Origin: an uncultured Blautia sp.
GTDB lineage: Bacteria; Bacillota; Clostridia; Lachnospirales; Lachnospiraceae
Direction of reading: 5' to 3'
Assembly (NCBI RefSeq): GCF_937880195.1
Contig: NZ_CALFLA010000091.1
Location: 1-11,065, forward strand
Length of the DNA stretch: 11,065 nucleotides
Shown here: positions 1-5,885 of the stretch, one piece after another
How the letters are laid out: every line of letters begins with the position of its first letter
Position numbering within the stretch: the stretch's first letter is position 1
The notes under the pieces: model-generated
What the model saw: only the letters and a program-made list of their open reading frames with translations
What the model was told of the DNA's origin: nothing
Databases searched by the model: none
Translations under genes and position numbers: made by a program

Positions 1-9
1 AGCTATTCC

Positions 10-40
10 CACCACCCGCAGAGCAGGTGGTTTATTTTAT
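10..40 (+). terminator. Rho-independent terminator of a gene beyond the left edge
   Basis: The arms ACCACC (11-16) and GGTGGT (26-31) can pair, with an additional inner GC/GC pairing around an AGA loop. On the + strand they are followed by a T-rich tract (31-40). On the - strand no T tract follows, so the terminator acts on + strand transcription arriving from the left. It implies a rightward gene ending just outside the window, convergent with the flavoprotein operon. Confidence 0.6.
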
Positions 41-47
41 TGCCATA

Positions 48-71
48 CAAAAAAAGAGGAAATACCCCTCT
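48..71 (-). terminator. Rho-independent terminator of the SDR-rhodanese-CoADR operon
   Basis: On the - strand, AGAGGGG and TTCCTCT can form a 7-bp stem (two G-U pairs next to a three-base loop). A run of seven T residues follows directly. It lies about 48 bases past the flavoprotein stop codon, the expected place for the end of this leftward operon. Confidence 0.7.
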
Positions 72-118
72 GTACAAGTCGGAATATTCCCTCTGTTTTT
101 CATATATTTTACTGCTGG

Positions 119-1816
119 TTATCTGCGGATCTCCATTCCGCATGGAAGAGCCTCTCCGGCTGCTTCTTTATCACCTGTTACAGTCTCGTACAGGCGGAAT
201 CCTCCTGAAAAGTTTCTGCAGTCATAACCTTCCTGGGTCAGAATACGGTACGCAATATAGCTTCTAAGTCCGCTTTGGCAGATAATATATACTTTTTTAT
301 TTTTGTCCAGCTCTGAAAGCCTGTCCCTAAGCTCATCCACTGGAATATTTATAAACCCTTCAATATGCCCCCTATGATATTCCCCTGGCGTCCTTGTATC
401 CAGAAGAATCACGCTGCCGTCCTGTGGAAGTGTTTCCACATCTTCTGCAAAAAACTGTTTCAGTCTTCCTTCTGCAATATTTTCGATCATAAATCCTGCC
501 ATGTTTACAGGATCTTTTGCGGAAGAGTAAGGCGGAGCATACGCCAGATCCAGTTCTTTCAGCTGAAGGGCTGTAATTCCTGCATACATGGCAGTTGCCA
601 GCACATCGATCCTTTTATCTACTCCCTCATAGCCTACAATCTGCGCTCCCAGAAGCTTCCAGGTTTTCTTTTCAAAAATGACTTTCATAGTCATCAGCCT
701 TCCGCCTGGATAATATCCTGCATGATTTGCCGGAGAAAGATAAACCTTATCATAATCTATCCCGAGACTCTTGGCCGTACGCTCATTGATTCCTGTAGAA
801 GCCACTGTCATATCAAAAACCTTCAATACGGAAGATCCCTGAGATCCCGGATAACGGCTGTCTCCGCCGCAGATATTGTCTGCCACAATACGTCCCTGTC
901 TGTTTGCCGGTCCTGCAAGTGAGATCAAAGTCTTTTCACCTGTAATATAATGTTTTACCTCTACCGCGTCTCCTGCCGCATAAATATTGGGGGCAGATGT
1001 TTCCATCCGATCATTGACCACAATGCTTCCCTTAAGTCCAAGCTCCAATCCGGCTTCACGTGCAAGATGAGAATCCGGTGTCACACCAATGGCAAGAATC
1101 GCCATATCTGCTTCTAAAGTCTCCCCGTCTTTCAGAAGCACACGAATTCCTTTTTGGTTTTCTTCAAATCCAGTCACTCCATGGCCAAGCATCACCTTTA
1201 CGCCCCGGCTTCTCATTTTTCCATGTACAAAGGCTGCCATATCGGAATCAAGAGGATTCATAAGCTGCTTCGGTCTCTGGACAATGGTTACGTCCATTCC
1301 CATCTCACGGAAGTTTTCCGCCAGCTCCAGGCCAATATATCCTCCCCCTGCCAAAACTACAGATTTAGGCTGATTTTTTTCCACAAATTCACGAATTCGG
1401 AAGGTATCTTCCACTGTTCTCAGGGTAAAAAGCTTCTCTGATCTAATTCCCGGAAGATCCGGCCATACAGGTTTTGCTCCTGTAGCGATCAGAAGTTTAT
1501 CATAACTTTCCTCAAAGGTTTCCCCTGTATTTAAGTTCTTTACCTTCACTGTCTGTTTCTCCGGGTTAATTGCTGTCACCTCATGGCGCACTCTCATTTC
1601 AATCTGAAAACGCTTCCAAAAGCTTTCCGGCGTCTGAAGGGTCAGAGCATCCGGGTCTTCGATTACTCCGCCAATGTAATAGGGAAGTCCACAGTTTGCG
1701 TAAGAAACATAACCTGACTTTTCAAAAACAAGAATCTGCGCCTTTTCATCCAGTCTTCTGATTCTGGCTGCTGCAGTTGCTCCTCCTGCAACGCCTCCGA
1801 TAATCACAACCTTCAT
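119..1816 (-). CDS. CoA-disulfide reductase-like flavoprotein with C-terminal rhodanese domain (CoADR-RHD)
   Basis: A 565-residue pyridine nucleotide-disulfide oxidoreductase fused to a rhodanese domain. The N-terminus has the FAD-binding GGVAGG motif (residues 7-12). The SYANCGLPYYIGG segment places the single redox cysteine at C42, the signature of the CoADR/NADH oxidase/persulfide reductase family rather than of two-cysteine reductases. A second Rossmann motif (VVLAGGGYIGLELAE) binds NAD(P)H, and IYAAGDAVEV is the second FAD motif. Residues ~455-555 are a rhodanese domain with active loop CQSGLRS (C513). Family members reduce CoA disulfide or CoA-/polysulfide persulfides with NAD(P)H; the exact substrate cannot be read from sequence. 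I chose the ATG at 1816 over an in-frame GTG seven codons upstream. AGGTGG sits 9 nt before the ATG, inside the end of the preceding rhodanese gene, whose TAA is one base upstream. Translational coupling is likely. The C-terminal tail contains one more Cys (LPCGMEIRR). Confidence 0.9.
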   Translation of the reverse strand: MKVVIIGGVAGGATAAARIRRLDEKAQILVFEKSGYVSYANCGLPYYIGGVIEDPDALTLQTPESFWKRFQIEMRVRHEVTAINPEKQTVKVKNLNTGETFEESYDKLLIATGAKPVWPDLPGIRSEKLFTLRTVEDTFRIREFVEKNQPKSVVLAGGGYIGLELAENFREMGMDVTIVQRPKQLMNPLDSDMAAFVHGKMRSRGVKVMLGHGVTGFEENQKGIRVLLKDGETLEADMAILAIGVTPDSHLAREAGLELGLKGSIVVNDRMETSAPNIYAAGDAVEVKHYITGEKTLISLAGPANRQGRIVADNICGGDSRYPGSQGSSVLKVFDMTVASTGINERTAKSLGIDYDKVYLSPANHAGYYPGGRLMTMKVIFEKKTWKLLGAQIVGYEGVDKRIDVLATAMYAGITALQLKELDLAYAPPYSSAKDPVNMAGFMIENIAEGRLKQFFAEDVETLPQDGSVILLDTRTPGEYHRGHIEGFINIPVDELRDRLSELDKNKKVYIICQSGLRSYIAYRILTQEGYDCRNFSGGFRLYETVTGDKEAAGEALPCGMEIRR

Positions 1817-1817
1817 T

Positions 1818-2135
1818 TTATCTTTCCACCTTTCCACGGTAGCTGTTAATACCGCCCAGATTTGTCACTTTTCCATATCCCATCTGCTGAAGCTGTACTG
1901 CTGCCACACGGCTTCTTGCCCCGCTTAAACAATATACAAAAAGGGGCGCCGCTTTATCGATCAGTCTCTCTACCTTTCCAATTTCCTGCAGAGGAATGTT
2001 CCAGCTTCCCGGAACTCTTCCTTCCAGATATTCCTCCTGAGTTCTCACATCAAGAAGGACTGCATCTTTTGTATTTTTATATGTCTCGATTCCTTCATTA
2101 AAATCCGGTCCCTTTAAAAAATCAAATATTCCCAT
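1818..2135 (-). CDS. Single-domain rhodanese-like sulfurtransferase
   Basis: A 105-residue cytoplasmic protein consisting of one rhodanese domain. The LLDVRTQEEY motif (D29, R31) and the loop CLSGARS with active cysteine C69 are intact, so persulfide formation on C69 is expected. There is no signal peptide or membrane segment. The ATG is preceded by GGAG at good spacing. It lies between the SDR gene (44 nt upstream) and the flavoprotein gene (stop and next ATG one base apart), which itself carries a second rhodanese domain. Transfer of sulfane sulfur between this protein and the flavoprotein is an inference from context. The family is broad and includes GlpE/PspE-type proteins, so the donor and acceptor are unknown. 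Confidence 0.9.
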   Translation of the reverse strand: MGIFDFLKGPDFNEGIETYKNTKDAVLLDVRTQEEYLEGRVPGSWNIPLQEIGKVERLIDKAAPLFVYCLSGARSRVAAVQLQQMGYGKVTNLGGINSYRGKVER

Positions 2136-2179
2136 TTTATTTTCTCCTCTTCAAACAGCAAAACTTCCTGTATCCTCTG

Positions 2180-2926
2180 TCAATTTCTTGCCATTCCGTC
2201 AACACTTAATACCACTCCTGTAATATAAGACGCCTCGTCAGAAGCAAGAAATACAAATGCGTTCGCAATGTCTTCCGGCTGTCCCAGTCTTCGAAGAGGG
2301 ATCTGAGCGATCATGGGCTCGATCACACTTTTGGGAACTGCCTTCATCATATCTGTTTCTGTAATCCCCGGAGCTACTGCATTGACGCGGATTCCTTTTG
2401 GTCCAAGCTCTCTTGCCAGAGAAACTGTCAGACCGTTTACCGCAAATTTAGAAGCCGGATAAGCAATTCCGCTGGACTGTCCATAAATACTTACCATGGA
2501 AGAGGTGCTTAAAATAACTCCGTTACCTCTTGCCACCATACACTCAGACGCTGCCCGGGTAGCGTTAAAAACGCCTTTTACGTTCAAATCCATTACCTTA
2601 TCAAAGGCTTCCTCTGTATACTCAATAAAAGGAGTGCTTTCTGATACGCCTGCATTATTTACAAGGATATCCACACATCCATATTTGGAGGTCGCTTCCC
2701 GAAATTCGCTTCTTACGCTTTCCAGACTGCTGAGGTCCGGGCTGATCCCTGCAATAATCCTGTCAGGATATTTTTCCTTCAGACTATTTACCGCCTTATC
2801 TGCGGATTCCTTTGAGCTGGCTGCCAAAATAACGGTTGCGCCCTCCCGCAAAAAAGCGTCTGCAGTTGCATAACCGATTCCTCTGCTTCCACCTGTAATA
2901 ATCGCTACTTTATCTTTTAACCTCAT
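2180..2926 (-). CDS. Short-chain dehydrogenase/reductase (classical SDR; FabG/BaiA-like)
   Basis: A 248-residue classical SDR of the usual length. It has the cofactor motif TGGSRGIG (residues 11-18), NNAG (90-93), and the full catalytic tetrad N115, S143, Y156 and K160 (YPASK). The end of the second beta strand reads ILAASSK with no acidic residue, which argues for NADP(H) rather than strict NAD(H) use. From memory of the family, segments such as KYPDRIIAG..PDLSS and YPASK also resemble bile-acid 3-alpha-hydroxysteroid dehydrogenases (BaiA), but FabG-type 3-oxoacyl reductases and sugar-alcohol SDRs share these. The start is clear: AAAGGAGGT lies 7 nt before the ATG. It is the first gene of the leftward operon with the rhodanese and CoADR genes. 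The substrate is unknown. Confidence 0.88.
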   Translation of the reverse strand: MRLKDKVAIITGGSRGIGYATADAFLREGATVILAASSKESADKAVNSLKEKYPDRIIAGISPDLSSLESVRSEFREATSKYGCVDILVNNAGVSESTPFIEYTEEAFDKVMDLNVKGVFNATRAASECMVARGNGVILSTSSMVSIYGQSSGIAYPASKFAVNGLTVSLARELGPKGIRVNAVAPGITETDMMKAVPKSVIEPMIAQIPLRRLGQPEDIANAFVFLASDEASYITGVVLSVDGMARN

Positions 2927-2970
2927 ATAGGATACCTCCTTTTGTTTATGTTTGTATCATACACCTTTAA

Positions 2971-3000
2971 AACATATCCGTCTGTGATAATGTCACCCAA
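2971..3000 (-). promoter_or_regulatory. Weak candidate promoter with overlapping dyad for the SDR operon
   Basis: Reading leftward, TTGGGT (2995-3000) and TATGTT (2971-2976) are 18 nt apart. A TATGAT at 2956-2961 is an alternative -10 without a good -35. The dyad GTGA-N5-TCAC (2984-2996) lies within the spacer and overlaps the -35, a position typical of a repressor operator. The match to consensus is modest. Confidence 0.3.
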
Positions 3001-3047
3001 AAGGAATCCTCCTATACACCGCTGTCTGGATTGCCGGGAGAAATAAT

Positions 3048-3076
3048 TTGCCCTAAACAGCAATTCAGGATATAAT
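3048..3076 (+). promoter_or_regulatory. Sigma-A-type promoter of the DUF4317 gene
   Basis: TTGCCC (3048-3053) and a perfect TATAAT (3071-3076) are separated by exactly 17 nt, about 78 nt upstream of the DUF4317 start codon. A tandem direct repeat ATATCGTC (3075-3082 and 3083-3090) covers the end of the -10 and the probable transcription start. A small CTTCC/GGAAG inverted repeat (3099-3114) lies in the leader. Confidence 0.75.
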
Positions 3077-3153
3077 ATCGTCATATCGTCAGCACAGCCT
3101 TCCCTTACCGGAAGACTGATCGGAACCATTTACAAAAAGGAGAGCCCTGCTTT

Positions 3154-4287
3154 ATGAATAAAAAGGAAATATCAGAAATCAAAAAACAATTTACCCCTGA
3201 CCGCTGCTCCATCACTCGCATCTGCGGCTGTTATGTAGACGGAGAAAAAAACAAAAAAACAGAATTAAAAGAAGCCTTCCTCTCCCTTTCCGAAGAAGAA
3301 AGCTTCAAATATTTTGAAATCTTCAAAAAAACACTTTCTGGAACCATTGGCAAAAATCTCATCAACATGGAGTTCCCTCTGGAACAGGAAAAAGAAGGAG
3401 GCACACAGGAATTTCTTCTCCGCCTTCGCGGAAGCAAGCTCCAGGATAATGACCTTATCGAAGAATTTTATGATAAGATCATCGAATATTATGATTACGG
3501 AGAAAACTATTACATTATCCTGATTCACGCTGTATACGATATTCCAGGAAGATCCTCTGACGGCTTGGAAATGTTTGACGCCTCTGATGAAATCTACGAT
3601 CATATCCTGTGCAGCATCTGTCCGGTGAAACTTTCCAAAGCCGGCCTCTGCTACAATGCAGAAACAAATAATATTGAAGACCGTATCCGGGACTGGATCG
3701 TAGAAATGCCGGATCTTGGATTCCTTTTCCCAGTCTTTAATGACAGAAGCACGGATATCCATGGGGTTCTCTACTATTCAAAAAATGCAGAGCAGCTGCG
3801 CAGCACCTTTGTGGATCAGCTCTTTGGATGTGATACCCCTCTTTCTGCAGGCGGACAGCGGGATTCCTTTAACGCTCTTGTAGAGGAAACCCTTGGAGAA
3901 GACTGCGCTTATGACACGGTTATGAATATCCATGAAAAGTTAAACGAATGGATGGAGGTTCAGAAGGATTCTCCTGAACCGGCTGTTCTGACAAAACCGG
4001 AAGTAAAACGGCTTTTTGAGGAATGCGGCGTAGAAGAAGAAAAATTAGAAACTTTTGATTCCTGCTATGAAGCAACTGCTGGAGAAAACGCAGCTCTTAT
4101 GGCTTCCAATATTACCAATACAAGACGAATGGAGATCAAAACTCCTGATGTGGTGATCCATGTAAACCCGGACCGGGCGGAAATGGTTGAGACTAAGATT
4201 GTAGACGGACGGAAATGCCTGGTGATCCCTATGGAGGGAGATGTGGAGCTGAACGGGATCCGGGTTTCTTTTTCGGATGAAAAGTGA
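3154..4287 (+). CDS. DUF4317 family protein
   Basis: A 377-residue soluble protein that I recognise as DUF4317, a family common in Lachnospiraceae and related Clostridia with no known function. The N-terminal block KKEISEIKKQFTPDRCSITR and the following CGCYVDGEK (C18, C24 and C26 close together) are its hallmark. No signal peptide or transmembrane segment is visible. The C-terminal ~60 residues (DVVIHVNPDRAEMVET through NGIRVSFSD) look like a compact beta-rich segment. The ATG follows AAGGAG by about 12 nt. The first 100 codons are notably A-rich compared with the rest. The gene is monocistronic, divergent from the SDR operon and convergent with the foldase, so neighbours give no functional hint. 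The three clustered cysteines could bind metal or be redox active, but that is speculation. Confidence 0.88.
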   Translation: MNKKEISEIKKQFTPDRCSITRICGCYVDGEKNKKTELKEAFLSLSEEESFKYFEIFKKTLSGTIGKNLINMEFPLEQEKEGGTQEFLLRLRGSKLQDNDLIEEFYDKIIEYYDYGENYYIILIHAVYDIPGRSSDGLEMFDASDEIYDHILCSICPVKLSKAGLCYNAETNNIEDRIRDWIVEMPDLGFLFPVFNDRSTDIHGVLYYSKNAEQLRSTFVDQLFGCDTPLSAGGQRDSFNALVEETLGEDCAYDTVMNIHEKLNEWMEVQKDSPEPAVLTKPEVKRLFEECGVEEEKLETFDSCYEATAGENAALMASNITNTRRMEIKTPDVVIHVNPDRAEMVETKIVDGRKCLVIPMEGDVELNGIRVSFSDEK

Positions 4288-4303
4288 GAACTCAAAGCAC
4301 AAA

Positions 4304-4328
4304 GGGGAGCCTCTAGTGCCGGCTCCCC
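4304..4328. terminator. Strong inverted repeat between convergent genes; probable bidirectional terminator
   Basis: GGGGAGCC (4304-4311) and GGCTCCCC (4321-4328) form a perfect 8-bp GC-rich stem with a 9-nt loop, 16 nt after the DUF4317 stop codon. The T content after the stem is poor on the + strand (TCTGT) and moderate on the - strand (TTTGTGCTTTG). It may therefore stop transcription from both sides only partly. Confidence 0.5.
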
Positions 4329-4331
4329 TCT

Positions 4332-4377
4332 GTACACCCCAGGCGCCTGAGAAGCTGTACGTGCTTCCAGACGGAAG
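4332..4377. repeat. Further inverted repeats in the convergent intergenic region
   Basis: GTACA (4332-4336) pairs with TGTAC (4356-4360) around an AGGCGCCT palindrome (4341-4348). CTTCC (4364-4368) pairs with GGAAG (4373-4377) across a 4-nt loop. Together with the stem at 4304-4328 these make three adjacent hairpin-capable elements within 75 nt. I do not recognise a known riboswitch or ncRNA here. Confidence 0.4.
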
Positions 4378-4391
4378 GGGGTGACTTTTGT

Positions 4392-4489
4392 TTAGTTGTA
4401 GTTTTCGACATTGTTCAAAGGAACTTCTGCCGGATCTGTATTCCATGACTTATCATTAGAACGCTGACCGTCAGCTTCTGATTCTGTCT
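4392..4489 (-). other. Out-of-frame continuation of the foldase C-terminus (-1 frame)
   Basis: Immediately past the foldase stop (4490-4492), the -1 frame is open for 33 codons and ends at TAA (4392-4394). It begins IKTESEADGQ, continuing the Ser/Glu/Ala/Asp-rich style of the annotated tail, and ends WNTDPAEVPLNNVENYN, which looks like a folded or motif-like protein end rather than random translation. Codon choice (GAA, GAT, AAC, GGT, CCG) resembles the neighbouring genes. Further upstream this frame reads basic residues (CGC AGA, AGA, AAG), so the frame change must lie close to the stop. It could be a one-base deletion in this strain, a sequencing error, or recoding. No classic slippery heptamer is visible at GCA GAA TAA. 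Confidence 0.55.
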
Positions 4490-5740
4490 TTATTCTGCGT
4501 CTGCAGTCTCTTCTGGTTCTACGGATGCTTCTGTACTATCTGTTTCTTCTCCGGCAGATTCTGCCTCTTCTTCTACAGGAACAAGGACTTCGTCATCAGA
4601 AACCTCTTCTGGTTCTTCTTCAACCACGTCTGTAGACGTATCTGCTGCCTCTTCTGCATCAGTAATATCCTCTGCTTCTGCCTCAGGAGTTACCAGGTTG
4701 AATTTGTCATTATCTGTAACAGTAAGGCTCTTCAGCGCCTTCTCATCAACAGTGATCTTTGCCTCTTCTCTCCATGTATCTGAGGTATCTGTGTAAAGTT
4801 CTCCCTTTCTTTCTTCAATAATAGAGTCTTTTTCTTCCTGAGTTGCTTCCTCATCTACTTTTGCGTCCAGACGTACTACATAATATCCTGTGTCTGTATC
4901 GATCACATCTGAAGCAACCTCTCCGTCCTTTAATGTTCTTAATACTTCAAGAACTTCTTCTGGATAGCTTCCTGTGTATGCAGCATCTTCTTCCTCTTCT
5001 GCATCCTCTTTTGGCGGGTTTGTTGCAAATGTTCCCTCCACAGCGCTGTAACCTTCGTCTACAGCCTTGGCAGCCTCGTTAAAGTCTGCTTCCGGGTCTT
5101 TTTTCATTGCGTCCAGGATCTTCTGAGCATCTTCTTTCTTTGTTTCTTTTTCCTCATCGGAAAGATCTGCTGTGCTGACGCTTACATAGGTAAAGGATGA
5201 CTGCTGTGCCTCCTCGTCTGAAACTTCTGTATCCACATCTGCTACCATTGGCTCATACATCCGGGATTCATAGGTACGAAGCTCAAGATATGTCTTTACC
5301 TGATCCTCTGTCACTGCAAGCTTCTCTATTGTTTCAGGACTGTTTGCCTTCATAAAAGCAGCGGCTGCCTCTGCAATGGCTTTCTGGTCTTCTTCTGTTA
5401 CCTCTACGCCGTAATCAGCTGCCTTTTCCTTCATGATATACATTAACTCCAGCTGCTCCAATCCGTTTTCTACAAGCTGTTCTCCGTATGTCTTACCTTC
5501 TTCTGCCTCTGTGTTCCAAACCGCATAATCTGCTCCCATAAGCTGAGCGTACAAAGCGTTGGTCTGTGCCTGGCTCTGGCGTACCAGAAGGCTTAAAACT
5601 CCCATTGGAGCCTCTGTTCCGTTTACTGTGACAACTGTCTTACTTCCATCTAATTTCTTTTCACCGCAGCCTGTAAGCATTCCCATGGCCATTACTCCGG
5701 CAAGGGCTGCAACTACTGCTCTTTTTGACATTTCTTTCAT
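4490..5740 (-). CDS. PrsA/SurA-like peptidylprolyl isomerase lipoprotein (parvulin-type foldase)
   Basis: A 416-residue lipoprotein. The signal peptide is short (KR near the N-terminus, hydrophobic AVVAALAGVMAMGM) and ends in the lipobox LTGC, so C25 would be lipidated and the protein anchored outside the membrane. Residues ~35-165 resemble the SurA/PrsA N-terminal helical chaperone domain. Residues ~178-292 resemble a PpiC/parvulin domain, including VASDVIDTDTGYYVVRL. It would assist folding of secreted proteins. Residues 353-416 are an extreme acidic tail: 30 of 64 residues are Asp/Glu and none are Lys/Arg. I chose the ATG at 5740 because GGAGG lies 5 nt before it; a possible ATG four codons upstream overlaps that site and lacks its own. 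The stop codon may be a frame artefact (see 4392-4489). The gene has its own promoter downstream of mfd, a known clostridial neighbourhood. Confidence 0.85.
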   Translation of the reverse strand: MKEMSKRAVVAALAGVMAMGMLTGCGEKKLDGSKTVVTVNGTEAPMGVLSLLVRQSQAQTNALYAQLMGADYAVWNTEAEEGKTYGEQLVENGLEQLELMYIMKEKAADYGVEVTEEDQKAIAEAAAAFMKANSPETIEKLAVTEDQVKTYLELRTYESRMYEPMVADVDTEVSDEEAQQSSFTYVSVSTADLSDEEKETKKEDAQKILDAMKKDPEADFNEAAKAVDEGYSAVEGTFATNPPKEDAEEEEDAAYTGSYPEEVLEVLRTLKDGEVASDVIDTDTGYYVVRLDAKVDEEATQEEKDSIIEERKGELYTDTSDTWREEAKITVDEKALKSLTVTDNDKFNLVTPEAEAEDITDAEEAADTSTDVVEEEPEEVSDDEVLVPVEEEAESAGEETDSTEASVEPEETADAE

Positions 5741-5745
5741 ATTTT

Positions 5746-5750
5746 CCTCC
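5746..5750 (-). promoter_or_regulatory. Ribosome binding site deciding the foldase start
   Basis: GGAGG is followed by AAAAT and then the ATG at 5740-5738. The upstream in-frame ATG (5752-5750) overlaps this site and has no purine-rich site of its own, so the shorter reading is preferred. Confidence 0.75.
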
Positions 5751-5775
5751 ATTGTAGCCTGATTTCATAGCTACA

Positions 5776-5804
5776 AGTATAAACTTTTTTTGCTCCAAGG
5801 GCAA
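5776..5804 (-). promoter_or_regulatory. Sigma-A-type promoter of the foldase gene
   Basis: Reading leftward, TTGCCC (5799-5804) and TATACT (5776-5781) are exactly 17 nt apart, about 35 nt before the foldase start codon. The -35 is identical to that of the DUF4317 promoter. A 22-nt imperfect palindrome lies just upstream at 5813-5834. Confidence 0.75.
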
Positions 5805-5812
5805 GGAGAAAC

Positions 5813-5874
5813 GTGAAAATACATGACATTTCACACATTAGCCACAATACCTTCTGCAAAATCCACGGCTAATG
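5813..5874. repeat. Two inverted repeats between mfd and the foldase promoter
   Basis: GTGAAA (5813-5818) and TTTCAC (5829-5834) flank a central CATG. CATTAGCC (5836-5843) and GGCTAATG (5867-5874) form an 8-bp stem with a 23-nt loop, 12 nt after the mfd stop codon. Neither has a downstream T run, so a simple terminator is not evident. The first lies directly upstream of the foldase -35 and could be an operator. Confidence 0.45.
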
Positions 5875-5885
5875 CCCTCTGGCTT

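Noticed and set aside
365..922. 185-codon + strand frame opposite the CoADR gene
   Set aside because: Shadow of a gene with clear FAD, NAD and rhodanese motifs; composition is unlike a protein and there is no ribosome binding site.
1817..1837. GTG start seven codons upstream for the CoADR gene
   Set aside because: It would lie inside the rhodanese gene, lacks its own ribosome binding site, and would place extra residues before the universally N-terminal FAD strand; the ATG at 1816 has AGGTGG at proper spacing.
2923..3129. 68-codon - strand frame whose TGA overlaps the SDR ATG
   Set aside because: The ATGA overlap is tempting, but its start has no ribosome binding site, it covers the divergent promoters and the SDR ribosome binding site, and its sequence resembles no protein.
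3265..3762. 165-codon - strand frame opposite DUF4317
   Set aside because: Phe/Ile-rich antisense of an A-rich coding region; no start signals.
4304..4381. Possible riboswitch or known structured RNA in the convergent gap
   Set aside because: Some short stretches recall glycine-riboswitch wording, but no full conserved core is present and no gene lies downstream to be controlled on either strand.
4045..4446. 133-codon - strand frame across the convergent gap
   Set aside because: Overlaps the end of DUF4317 and the hairpins; Ser/His/Arg-rich random composition, and no ribosome binding site.
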